Assembly (NCBI GenBank): GCA_003520425.1
Contig: DOUU01000111.1
Span: forward strand, 1,809-7,110
Source of the DNA: Deltaproteobacteria bacterium
GTDB taxonomy: Bacteria > Myxococcota_A > UBA9160
Length of the DNA stretch: 5,302 nucleotides
Reading direction: 5' to 3'
Positions 1 through 4,912 of the stretch are shown in pieces. A model generated the notes under the pieces. That model searched no databases. It was not told the origin of the DNA and saw only the letters and a list, made by a program, of their open reading frames with translations. Made by a program: the position numbers and the translations under genes. How positions within the stretch are numbered: position 1 is the stretch's first letter; each line of letters begins with the position of its first letter.

Positions 1-1
1 C

Positions 2-145
2 ATACCGGAGGGCGTGACCGGTGGCCAGCTTCAACCTGTCGTTGAGAAATGGCTCCTCGCGCATCCTGAAGCCTTGCACTCGCGTGCCTCCAGTCTGGTC
101 TTCAGTGCCCTCCAAGATGCCTTCCCGTGCAGAGCAAGGAAGTGA
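2..145 (+). CDS. Rap1a/Tai family protein, C-terminal part (5' end outside window)
   Basis: This is the last 47 codons of a gene that begins before the window; the frame is open from base 2 to the TGA at 143-145. The translated tail has the C-terminal signature of the Rap1a/Tai family: an IPEGVTxGQL start of a helix, then VVEKWLLAHPEALH, then SLVFSALQDAFPC ending in a cysteine. Known family members are small periplasmic proteins. Founding examples such as Rap1a and Tai4 are immunity proteins that neutralise type VI secretion amidase effectors. Many other homologues stand alone with no known effector, and here no effector gene is visible, so an immunity role is only a possibility. The final cysteine normally pairs with one upstream, which would lie outside the window. 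The stop overlaps a GTG in another frame (GTGA at 142-145). Family assignment comes from motif recognition and is fairly secure. Confidence 0.75.
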   Translation: MPEGVTGGQLQPVVEKWLLAHPEALHSRASSLVFSALQDAFPCRARK

Positions 146-288
146 CGGACGAACGCTGGCTTGACTTCGCCATCAGGGGCGCGAACCGGGTGGGTATCTT
201 CGGCACGATGTTCGCGAGCACACCCGCGCATCGTGAGCACCTGCGTGACGCGCTCTCCTTCGTCTTCACCGTGCTCACGGAGGAGTGA
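142..288 (+). pseudogene. TetR-like regulator C-terminal remnant (or short ORF)
   Basis: A short open frame of 48 codons runs from a GTG at 142, which overlaps the stop of the Rap1a-like gene, to a TGA at 286-288. Its product (WLDFAIRGANRVGIFG, then FASTPAHREHLRDAL) resembles the end of the ligand-binding domain of TetR/AcrR regulators, where a pattern like FAlenPxxyrxMFg is followed by an acidic/His-rich helix. No DNA-binding helix-turn-helix domain is present, and the same frame is blocked upstream by stops at 43-45 and 67-69. A full regulator of about 190-200 residues is therefore impossible here. The simplest reading is a decayed fragment left by an old rearrangement whose junction lies close to the end of the Rap1a-like gene. 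Alternatively it is a real translationally coupled small gene. An AAGGA lies only about one base before the GTG, which is poor spacing. Confidence 0.4.
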
Positions 289-460
289 TCGGCGGGGATA
301 GTTCTCAGGGACGCATCCTAGATTCCATAAGGCCGCTCTTGGGACGTTTTTCCTTGATCGGGGCAAAGCTCCTCACCCTTTGAGTTCACAGAACACCATG
401 CAGCACGGCGCTGGCATGGTCTATGCACAGCCTTGGCCTACAGGACGAAGTTTTGGCTTG
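289..460. other. Intergenic region before the secreted 166-residue protein
   Basis: This stretch lies between the TetR-like remnant and the next gene. It contains a T run (GTTTTT near 346-351) but no clean GC-rich stem directly before it, so I do not call a terminator. I see no convincing -35/-10 pair. The promoter of the downstream gene presumably lies here, but its position cannot be fixed by eye. Confidence 0.4.
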
Positions 461-467
461 AAAGGAG
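461..467 (+). promoter_or_regulatory. Ribosome binding site deciding the start at 474
   Basis: AAAGGAG lies six bases before the ATG at 474. It directly abuts another in-frame ATG at 468, which is too close to be used efficiently. The spacing therefore favours 474 as the start. Confidence 0.75.
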
Positions 468-473
468 ATGATC

Positions 474-974
474 ATGAGACGAACATCCGTTCTTGTCGCT
501 TCTTTGGCTCTCTTCGGCGCGGGTCTGTGGCCGGTCATGGCTTCGGCGGCTCAATCGGTCCAGGTCGTTGATGCGCGTGCCGGAGATCCCATCACGCTTC
601 AAGGCGTTCGGATTGATGGGAACGTGGTCTCCGGGGAAGTGACCAATCATGCGAATCACGCCGTCCGCGACGTAAATCTTCTCATCCAACATGCCTTTGC
701 ATGGAAGAACGAGTTCCGACCAGGGAAGGACGATCCGAGCCGAGCTGAGTACTACACCGTCAGCGGGGCGATTCCCGCGGGAACTTCTAAGCACTTCTCC
801 ATGCGTCTTACGGAGCCTCTACCGGTCCGAATAGACGGAACCTTCATGACTAGTGCGCAAGTTGCTGGCTACACGGAGGTTGGGGCCACGAGCTCGACTA
901 GCTCCAACGCCCGGTCGGGTACCTTGGAGCATGCAAAACTGCCGGTGGCGTCGAATGCGCTGCGATTCCAGTGA
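474..974 (+). CDS. Secreted protein of unknown function, 166 aa
   Basis: I do not recognise a named family. The product starts with a classical Sec signal peptide: basic MRR, a hydrophobic core (LVASLALFGAGLWPVMA), and a likely signal peptidase I site after ASA at residues 24-26, giving a mature periplasmic or secreted protein of about 140 residues. Residues 48-137 show alternating strand patterns, with GNVVSGEVTNHANHAVRDVNLLIQ, an aromatic stretch AFAWKNEF, then GAIPAGTSKHFSMRL. This is the layout of an FxLYD-like immunoglobulin-type sandwich, in which a conserved 'modification of a neighbouring residue' domain decorates exported proteins. The tail after residue 138 is Ser/Thr-rich and probably disordered. 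The mature part has no cysteine and no visible catalytic motif. The start at 474 rather than 468 is chosen from the AAAGGAG spacing. A lipoprotein gene follows 62 bases downstream on the same strand, so the two may share a transcript. Confidence 0.8.
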   Translation: MRRTSVLVASLALFGAGLWPVMASAAQSVQVVDARAGDPITLQGVRIDGNVVSGEVTNHANHAVRDVNLLIQHAFAWKNEFRPGKDDPSRAEYYTVSGAIPAGTSKHFSMRLTEPLPVRIDGTFMTSAQVAGYTEVGATSSTSSNARSGTLEHAKLPVASNALRFQ

Positions 975-1021
975 GCTAGTACGAAGCGCCCATGTTGAGC
1001 TGGGTTCCCCTCGTGGTCCTA

Positions 1022-1027
1022 AAAGGA
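1022..1027 (+). promoter_or_regulatory. Ribosome binding site for the small lipoprotein
   Basis: AAAGGA sits three bases before an ATG at 1031 and nine bases before a second in-frame ATG at 1037. Spacing favours 1037, but either is possible. An ATG at 992 in the same frame has no comparable site and would add a long, unusual leader. Confidence 0.55.
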
Positions 1028-1036
1028 AAGATGACG

Positions 1037-1399
1037 ATGTGGACACCGGAGGCCGCGTGGAAGCGGTGCACCGGAGGTAGGCGAAGAGGAGTCCTTCAAT
1101 CGAGTAGTATCCGAGTTCTCTGCGCTGCGATCGTTTTCTCACTTACCGCGATCCCTCTGCTCGGATGCTCGGCGTCAGTCTCCGACTCGGCCGACTCTAT
1201 GGCGTGCAGTCAAGACCTCGACGCGGCTTACGGCAAGCTCGATTACACGAAAACGAAGGGCTACAACGCAAAGCTCAACTGGGCGAAGGCCGAGGGGCTT
1301 CTCGCTGAGGCGAGGGTTGGACAGGGTATCAAGGAATACAACACATGCATCGCGAAGGCCAAAGCGGCAGCGCCCTACATTCAGGCCAGCCTCCAATGA
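1037..1399 (+). CDS. Small lipoprotein, 120 aa
   Basis: The product has an unusually long basic n-region (KRCTGGRRRG), then a hydrophobic segment (VLCAAIVFSLTAIP) and a lipobox LLGC, with the lipidated cysteine at residue 44. The residue after it is serine, not aspartate, so in a proteobacterium the Lol system would be expected to send it to the outer membrane. The mature part is only about 77 residues and mostly helical: a linker, then a helical pair (DLDAAYGKLDYTKTKGY, then LNWAKAEGLLAEARVGQGIKEYNTCIAKAKAA). This resembles small TPR-like lipoproteins of unknown function seen in Pseudomonas and relatives. Cys57 and Cys104 could form a disulfide tying the helices together. The start at 1037 is chosen from the AAAGGA spacing, with 1031 a close alternative. 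It follows the secreted 166-residue protein on the same strand, and a shared role in the envelope is an inference only. Confidence 0.75.
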   Translation: MWTPEAAWKRCTGGRRRGVLQSSSIRVLCAAIVFSLTAIPLLGCSASVSDSADSMACSQDLDAAYGKLDYTKTKGYNAKLNWAKAEGLLAEARVGQGIKEYNTCIAKAKAAAPYIQASLQ

Positions 1400-1547
1400 T
1401 GTCGCGGTTCCCTGCTGGACCAGGCACCCGATGACATGATGGGAAGGAACCAAGATATTCTGCAACGTCCATCCCCATCAACAGGCTCTTCAACCCCAAC
1501 CGCGTACCTGCCCGGCACGCGCGGAACCGATGCCGAACGAGTGCGGC

Positions 1548-1572
1548 TCGCTATCGATCACTCGATGGGCGA
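1548..1572 (+). repeat. Inverted repeat in the oxidase leader
   Basis: TCGC and ATCGA on the left pair with TCGAT and GCGA on the right around a four-base loop TCAC. This gives nine base pairs broken by a small asymmetric internal loop. No T run follows, so it is not an intrinsic terminator. It could be an operator or an mRNA structure. Confidence 0.4.
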
Positions 1573-1670
1573 GAATCTGCCTTCATCTGTCGGGGATGCG
1601 AAGTCGCTGTCTCGAGAATTCAAAGGCCCGCGTCAGAAGGCACTTGTGTGGCGGGTCCGCGCGAAAAGCG

Positions 1671-1677
1671 GGGAGGA
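1671..1677 (+). promoter_or_regulatory. Ribosome binding site deciding the start at 1685
   Basis: GGGAGGA ends seven bases before the ATG at 1685, with a second ATG immediately after it at 1688. This strong, well-spaced site is the main reason for rejecting the upstream in-frame ATG at 1436. Confidence 0.8.
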
Positions 1678-1684
1678 ATCCCGG

Positions 1685-2125
1685 ATGATGAGCAATTCGA
1701 CGAAATCGGAACGATTTTCAGAATCCTTGGGTCGGGACGAGTGTTTGAAGTTGCTCAGACAAGGCAGCGTTGGCCGACTAGCGGTGGTCATCGACGGGAA
1801 ACCCCATGTGCTCCCCCTCAACTATGCAGCGGACGAGGATGGGGTCATCGTCTTTCGGACGGCGGATCTTACCGCCGCCACCGATGCAGCCTTGGCCAAC
1901 GTGGCCTTCGAGGTTGACGAGATCGATCTCGCACGGCGACAAGGATGGAGCGTTGCCGTGCATGGGTTCGCGCGGGAGATCACCGAGGCCATTGATGATG
2001 ATTCCAAGCGGCTCCTTCGCATGCCGGTCCATCCCTGGGCTCCGGGCCAGCGCGACCGATGGTTCAAGATCACCCCGAAGGAAATTACCGGTCGTCGGCT
2101 CAGGAGCACGGCGTCCGCTTCGTAA
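1685..2125 (+). CDS. Pyridoxamine 5'-phosphate oxidase-like flavin-binding protein, 146 aa
   Basis: This is a small cytoplasmic split-barrel protein of the PNPOx-like superfamily, which binds FMN or a related flavin; members range from true oxidases to reductases and flavin carriers with unknown substrates. Visible family marks are DECLKLLRQGSVGRLAVV (residues 18-35), the strand GKPHVLPLNYAAD (38-50), VIVFRT (54-59), FEVDEIDLARRQGWSVAVHG (75-94), and the C-terminal strand WFKITPKEITGRR (126-138). The length of 146 residues is normal for the stand-alone type. In many relatives the FRT strand runs into a GTKL loop that contacts the flavin phosphate; here the equivalent stretch reads LTAA (about residues 62-65), so the usual lysine appears missing and cofactor binding may differ. 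The start is set by the ribosome binding site at 1671-1677. It stands alone, convergent with the minus-strand gene ending at 2292. Substrate and pathway cannot be told from sequence. Confidence 0.85.
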   Translation: MMSNSTKSERFSESLGRDECLKLLRQGSVGRLAVVIDGKPHVLPLNYAADEDGVIVFRTADLTAATDAALANVAFEVDEIDLARRQGWSVAVHGFAREITEAIDDDSKRLLRMPVHPWAPGQRDRWFKITPKEITGRRLRSTASAS

Positions 2126-2291
2126 GTCTCGGTGAACAGCGCGACCGTCAGCCCCAATGAATCGTGCGAGCTAGGGCCGGGACGCGGGGGGATGGGGTGT
2201 CGGTAGGCGCGCTCTCCGCGCGACATGGCTAGCGCGGAAGCAGCCTTAGACCCCCATCTCGTCCACTGATGGATGACACGGCGATACCCTG
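2126..2291. other. Convergent intergenic region
   Basis: This gap separates the stop codons of two convergent genes. It holds a GC-rich hairpin at 2207-2221 without a T run on either strand. There is no other feature I can support. Confidence 0.4.
2207..2223 (+). repeat. 17-base hairpin repeat, copy 1
   Basis: The sequence GCGCGCTCTCCGCGCGA forms a GCGCG/CGCGC stem around CTCTC. It matches the sequence at 2977-2993 at 16 of 17 positions in the same orientation. The two copies bracket the gene at 2292-2906. Confidence 0.55.
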
Positions 2292-2906
2292 TTAGTCACC
2301 AGTACTGGGCAGAACCTGACCACCAGTCTGGAAGGTATACCAAGTGACACTCCCTGCTGGATCATGATCTCCATAAGCATCAAGCTTAACCTTTACAATG
2401 TCCGGGGTTACCCAGCGAGAGCAGGTCACGTAAACGTGATGGTTTCCTTCGATGATTCCCGTTGCGGCCTGGACTCGGGTTAATTCGTGCCTTATGTCAA
2501 TCGGTTGGCTGTTTCCTTCAACAGAAAATAGAAGGCACGTGGCGAAATTGCTTCCGGCGTAATCGCTAACGGCGAGCCAATCCGATCCTGATGACCACGC
2601 TACATCAACATGCCGGGAGAACCCCATAAGGTTCTGTTCGCGCCCACTGGAAACCTCAGACACCACGAGACGATGAGGTTGGTCTATATCGCCTGTTTCC
2701 TGATCACGGAGTGCGAAGCGGCCATTGGGAGAGAAAACTGTCACTTGCTCTTGAGGAAACGAGTGCATCTGGACTGTTTGATGCGCGTCCGCACCGGCTG
2801 ACGCTTCGGGAAGCAGCAGGCAAACCGTCACTAGCATTAGCAGTAACATCGGCGCGCCGTCCGCGTGAGGCCTCCTGCGTACGGCAAGAAGCATTGAGAG
2901 GCGCAT
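2292..2906 (-). CDS. Secreted protein with beta-propeller-like segments, 204 aa
   Basis: I do not recognise a named family. A basic stretch (RRRPH) and a strong hydrophobic core (MLLLMLVTVCLLLP, residues 20-33) followed by EASAGADA mark a Sec signal peptide cut near residue 37-39. The mature part reads like propeller blades: VTVFSPNGRFALRD (residues 55-68), LVVSEVSSGREQNL, then VDVAWSSGSDWLAVSD (100-115), CLLFSV, and VYVTCSRWVTPDIVKVKLDAY (158-178). With only about 165 mature residues it could hold about three blades, too few for a closed propeller. Cys124 and Cys162 may form a disulfide. The start is uncertain: a GTG at 2936 and ATGs at 2906, 2894 and 2849 are in frame, and none has a well-spaced ribosome binding site. 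Its GC content is lower than that of its neighbours, and a 17-base repeat lies on each side, suggesting separate acquisition. It lies downstream of the minus-strand gene ending at 3128, about 190-220 bases away. Confidence 0.7.
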   Translation of the reverse strand: MRLSMLLAVRRRPHADGAPMLLLMLVTVCLLLPEASAGADAHQTVQMHSFPQEQVTVFSPNGRFALRDQETGDIDQPHRLVVSEVSSGREQNLMGFSRHVDVAWSSGSDWLAVSDYAGSNFATCLLFSVEGNSQPIDIRHELTRVQAATGIIEGNHHVYVTCSRWVTPDIVKVKLDAYGDHDPAGSVTWYTFQTGGQVLPSTGD

Positions 2907-2976
2907 AGCTGGAGATATCGGCCGTCCACCGATCACAGATGAGCCCGCCCAATAACACTATTGCGCAACCTGGGAA

Positions 2977-2993
2977 GCGCGGTCTCCGCGCGA
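2977..2993 (+). repeat. 17-base hairpin repeat, copy 2
   Basis: GCGCGGTCTCCGCGCGA forms a perfect six-pair stem GCGCGG/CCGCGC around TCT. It differs from copy 1 (2207-2223) at one base and has the same orientation. Confidence 0.55.
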
Positions 2994-3041
2994 GGCGCCT
3001 CGCACAGGGCAGCGTTGCGACAGAAGCCCCGAGTGCGAGGC
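2990..3041. repeat. Three-arm inverted repeat able to form alternative hairpins
   Basis: GCGAGGC (2990-2996) and GCCTCGC (2997-3003) make a perfect 14-base palindrome. The second arm, extended to nine bases (GCCTCGCAC, 2997-3005), is also perfectly complementary to GTGCGAGGC at 3033-3041, with 27 bases between. The two pairings exclude each other, and the left arm also overlaps the 17-base hairpin at 2977-2993. Confidence 0.55.
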
Positions 3042-3127
3042 CCGTGTCTTGTACCCTGAAGAACGCGAGCGGATCGACTTGACCGACCTGGAATCCGACC
3101 AGGAGGGTGGCGATGTGCCGCCTTGTG

Positions 3128-3871
3128 TCAACGGGCGTTCCTTGGAGGGATCCGCACGATCGTACCGGGCCAATTCGGTAGCCCGTGAAGGCGGACCTCG
3201 TCCTCCGGCGGTCGGATGACCGTGAAGCCTCGGGCAGCACCTGTTGCCGCATCGAGCGACAAGAGGAAGGTCGCTGGCAAGAGGCAGCCAAACGCGTCCT
3301 CGCCCTCTGTGATGGCGATGGCGCTAACGGTGCTCACGTCGTCATCGAAGAGGAGAAGGAGGTGGCCGTAGCTCCACACCTGGTCACTGGCGTGATCGGA
3401 TCCGAGCAGCTGCTCGACGGTCTTCGCAGTATCACCGACTTGGAGCGAGCCGAAGCCGAAATGCGACCTCGCCGCGCGCCCGTCGGCTTCGACTACTGCG
3501 ACGCGATCTCCCCGATAAACGAGCCGAAGCGTGCTGATATCTAGCGCAGTCGGCTCTACGGGGTGCGCTGCCAGCTCGCGGGTGAGGTTGCGCGGCAAGA
3601 CGTATACAGCGTTCATGCACGAGGTCGGTCCGCTCACATTGAGGTCAGCCGGGCCTATCATTCGTTCGACATCATCACGAGACATGCCAATCACCACTTG
3701 CCCGAGGCGCAGACACCCTTGCTTGACTGTTGTCGTCGCTCCGGGCACGGCGCTGGCCCGCAGTTGCTCCACGCAATCGACGGCGTTCTCTGACTGAGCG
3801 GAGGCTTGCTTGCTAACAAGCGCAGCGATGAGGACAACGCAAAATCTGATCGCCACGCCTAGACGCCTCAT
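3128..3871 (-). CDS. Secreted protein with two SmpA/OmlA-like repeats, 247 aa
   Basis: A Sec signal peptide is clear: MRRLGVAIR, a hydrophobic core CVVLIAALV, and ASA at residues 23-25 before QSENA, so the mature protein is periplasmic or secreted. Two internal segments share the SmpA/OmlA (BLIP-like) pattern, in which a 'G..IGMS...V...IGP' helix turn is followed by strands. The first is LGQVVIGMSRDDVERMIGPADL (residues 56-77) with strands through LRLVYRGDRVAVVEAD (115-130). The second is GSLQVGDTAKTVEQLLGSDH (141-160) with VWSYGHLLLLFDD and VSAIAI (165-187). Known relatives include BamE and beta-lactamase inhibitory proteins, which bind other proteins, so a binding role is plausible but unproven. 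Cysteines at 33, 53, 85 and 196 suggest disulfides. The start is well supported by GGAGGT seven bases upstream. The gene is the first of two minus-strand genes for signal-peptide proteins. Confidence 0.8.
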   Translation of the reverse strand: MRRLGVAIRFCVVLIAALVSKQASAQSENAVDCVEQLRASAVPGATTTVKQGCLRLGQVVIGMSRDDVERMIGPADLNVSGPTSCMNAVYVLPRNLTRELAAHPVEPTALDISTLRLVYRGDRVAVVEADGRAARSHFGFGSLQVGDTAKTVEQLLGSDHASDQVWSYGHLLLLFDDDVSTVSAIAITEGEDAFGCLLPATFLLSLDAATGAARGFTVIRPPEDEVRLHGLPNWPGTIVRIPPRNAR

Positions 3872-3878
3872 GCTTCGA

Positions 3879-3884
3879 ACCTCC
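3879..3884 (-). promoter_or_regulatory. Ribosome binding site for the tandem-domain secreted protein
   Basis: On the minus strand GGAGGT ends seven bases before the ATG at 3871-3869, which fixes that start. Confidence 0.8.
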
Positions 3885-4133
3885 GCGTGGCAGTGTACTA
3901 CGTCGCGAGGTCCTTCTCAGAGCTACGTGGCGTTGGCGCTATCGCCAGCGAAACTTCCAATGGATAAATCGTCTATCGGCCGACACGCTGACAGATCGCG
4001 GCGGTCCCTATCGCCGTGGGTGATCCGCGCGCCGTGCTCCTCTCTGGCGGTCTATCCTTCCTTTTGGCTCCCCTGCGCTTCGCTTGTCGGGTGGCAGAAA
4101 CCGGTCCCTTTGCGCCACTCAACGTCGGATCTA
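3885..4133. other. Intergenic region with repeated CTATCG motifs
   Basis: This gap lies between the methyltransferase stop and the start of the next minus-strand gene. On the plus strand CTATCG occurs at 3939, 3973 and 4008, and the related CTATCC at 4052, so the steps are 34, 35 and 44 bases. The first copy forms the loop and right arm of a hairpin at 3931-3950. A promoter for the gene starting at 3871 is expected here, but I cannot place its elements with confidence. Confidence 0.4.
3931..3950. repeat. Hairpin-forming inverted repeat
   Basis: CGTTGGCG pairs with CGCCAGCG around the loop CTAT, giving eight base pairs with one G-T wobble. No T run lies on either side, so this is more likely an operator or an RNA structure in the leader of the gene starting at 3871 than an intrinsic terminator. 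Confidence 0.45.
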
Positions 4134-4757
4134 CTACCCGGTTTGAGCGCCTCGTGTGGCCGCCCCGGCGACGCGTTCCACCGCCTCGAACCCTGCGTCG
4201 GTGAGCAGCGCCGCTACGCGCGGGTCACTGTTCTCGCGCAGATCTTCGGCGCCGTAGAGAAGGCGCGAAAGGAACCTGCTGGACCGCTCCTCGCTCCGAC
4301 CGAAGTCCAGCAGGTGCAGCGACCCACCCGGCCGAAGCACACGCAGCACCTCGCGCAGCATGCCGCGCCTTGTAGGAAGGTCGAGGTGATGGAGCATTAG
4401 CGAGGAGGTGACGCGGTCGAACTCGGCATCACCGAAGCGAAGCGCGTCGCCGTAACCCTGTTCGAAGCGCACGGTGACCCCTGCTCGCTCGGCCTTGCGG
4501 CGCGCGATCGCGAGCGCCTTCGGGTCCGGATCGAGTCCGACCACCTCGACCTGCGGGTACTTGCCTCGAATGCGCACAGCGAGCGAGCCGGTGCCGCAGC
4601 CCACGTCAAGGACGCGGTGGCCCGGTTCGAGGTGCGCCTCCGCGATCAGCTCGTCATGCAACGCCCCGACTCCGAGCAGGCGATTCAATGGATCGTAGAA
4701 CGGAAGCAGGAAGTCGTGACCGGCGGCCGGGATATATGCCCGGTGGGGGTGACTCAC
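4134..4757 (-). CDS. Class I SAM-dependent methyltransferase, 207 aa
   Basis: This is a soluble Rossmann-fold methyltransferase of the UbiE/Methyltransf_11 type, transferring a methyl group from S-adenosylmethionine to an unknown, probably small-molecule, acceptor. The order of motifs is textbook. The N-terminal YIPAAGHDFLLPFYDPLNRL (residues 8-27) is typical of a subgroup close to UbiE. Motif I is VLDVGCGTG (49-57). The acidic residue binding the SAM ribose is in VVGLDPDP (72-79, Asp76). GYGDALRF (101-108) contains the adenine-contacting Asp104. FDRVTSSLMLHHL (113-125) is motif IV, and LRPGGSLHLLDFG (141-153) is the post-IV strand. The final residues (about 192-207) lack the usual closing strand pattern of relatives, so the true end may be altered. 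The start is a GTG at 4757 with GGAGG four bases upstream and no in-frame ATG nearby. It is divergent from the PilZ gene. The gene is about 71% GC across three lines counted, well above the mid-window genes. Confidence 0.88.
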   Translation of the reverse strand: MSHPHRAYIPAAGHDFLLPFYDPLNRLLGVGALHDELIAEAHLEPGHRVLDVGCGTGSLAVRIRGKYPQVEVVGLDPDPKALAIARRKAERAGVTVRFEQGYGDALRFGDAEFDRVTSSLMLHHLDLPTRRGMLREVLRVLRPGGSLHLLDFGRSEERSSRFLSRLLYGAEDLRENSDPRVAALLTDAGFEAVERVAGAATRGAQTG

Positions 4758-4912
4758 GGCTCCTCCCTGGTGCGCCAGCGTCTCGTCGTCACGGTCTTGG
4801 ATTAGCCGTCGCGCTTCTCCACCTTACCATGACTCGCCGCGACGCTTAGAGATCAAGGACCGGCCGAGGATTGCCGAAGAATCGGGCAGGGATCCGTGCT
4901 GCCAGGGAAGCC
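4758..4912. other. Divergent promoter region
   Basis: The methyltransferase (minus) and PilZ protein (plus) are transcribed away from each other, so both promoters should lie here. GGGAGGA for the methyltransferase is the complement of 4761-4767. I find no convincing -35/-10 pair for either gene. A short imperfect palindrome CTGGTGCGCCAG lies just upstream of the methyltransferase ribosome binding site. Confidence 0.5.

Larger units (their letters stand above)
1400..1684. other. Long intergenic or leader region before the flavin-type oxidase
   Basis: About 285 bases separate the lipoprotein stop from the oxidase start. The frame of the oxidase is open upstream to an ATG at 1436, but that extension has no recognisable protein pattern, and the strong ribosome binding site lies at 1671-1677. 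I therefore treat it as non-coding. Foldable sequence is present. An interrupted inverted repeat (ATGATGTC at 1396-1403 against GACATGAT at 1433-1440, 7 of 8 pairs) encloses a CCTG/CAGG stem at 1411-1424, and a longer hairpin lies at 1548-1572. Neither is followed by a T run. The promoter of the oxidase gene probably lies here but is not obvious by eye. Confidence 0.45.
2937..3127. other. Structured intergenic region between two minus-strand genes
   Basis: The gap holds a perfect 8-base palindrome TTGCGCAA (2961-2968), the second copy of the 17-base hairpin (2977-2993), a 14-base palindrome (2990-3003), a distant arm able to pair with it (3033-3041), and a short CCTGG/CCAGG stem (3087-3103). 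No T run follows any of them on the minus strand. It must carry any separate promoter of the downstream gene, but I cannot place one. Confidence 0.5.

Noticed and set aside
335..351. Possible intrinsic terminator ending in TTTTT
   Set aside because: No self-complementary GC-rich stem lies directly before the T run.
31..366. A 111-residue minus-strand frame at the window start
   Set aside because: It is antisense to the Rap1a-like and TetR-like frames, with composition typical of a shadow frame.
438..794. A 118-residue minus-strand frame opposite the secreted 166-residue protein
   Set aside because: It is antisense to a gene with a clear ribosome binding site and signal peptide, and has no motif of its own.
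1436..1684. N-terminal extension of the flavin-type oxidase from an upstream ATG
   Set aside because: The added residues show no family similarity, and a strong, well-spaced GGGAGGA sits before the ATG at 1685.
2704..3291. A 195-residue minus-strand open frame spanning two genes and their gap
   Set aside because: Its middle part looks faintly hydrophobic, but the rest is Ser/Arg-rich shadow of the two secreted-protein genes, with no ribosome binding site or domain pattern.
3810..4400. A 196-residue plus-strand open frame across the intergenic region and the methyltransferase
   Set aside because: It is the antisense of a well-supported methyltransferase for much of its length and has biased, unstructured composition.
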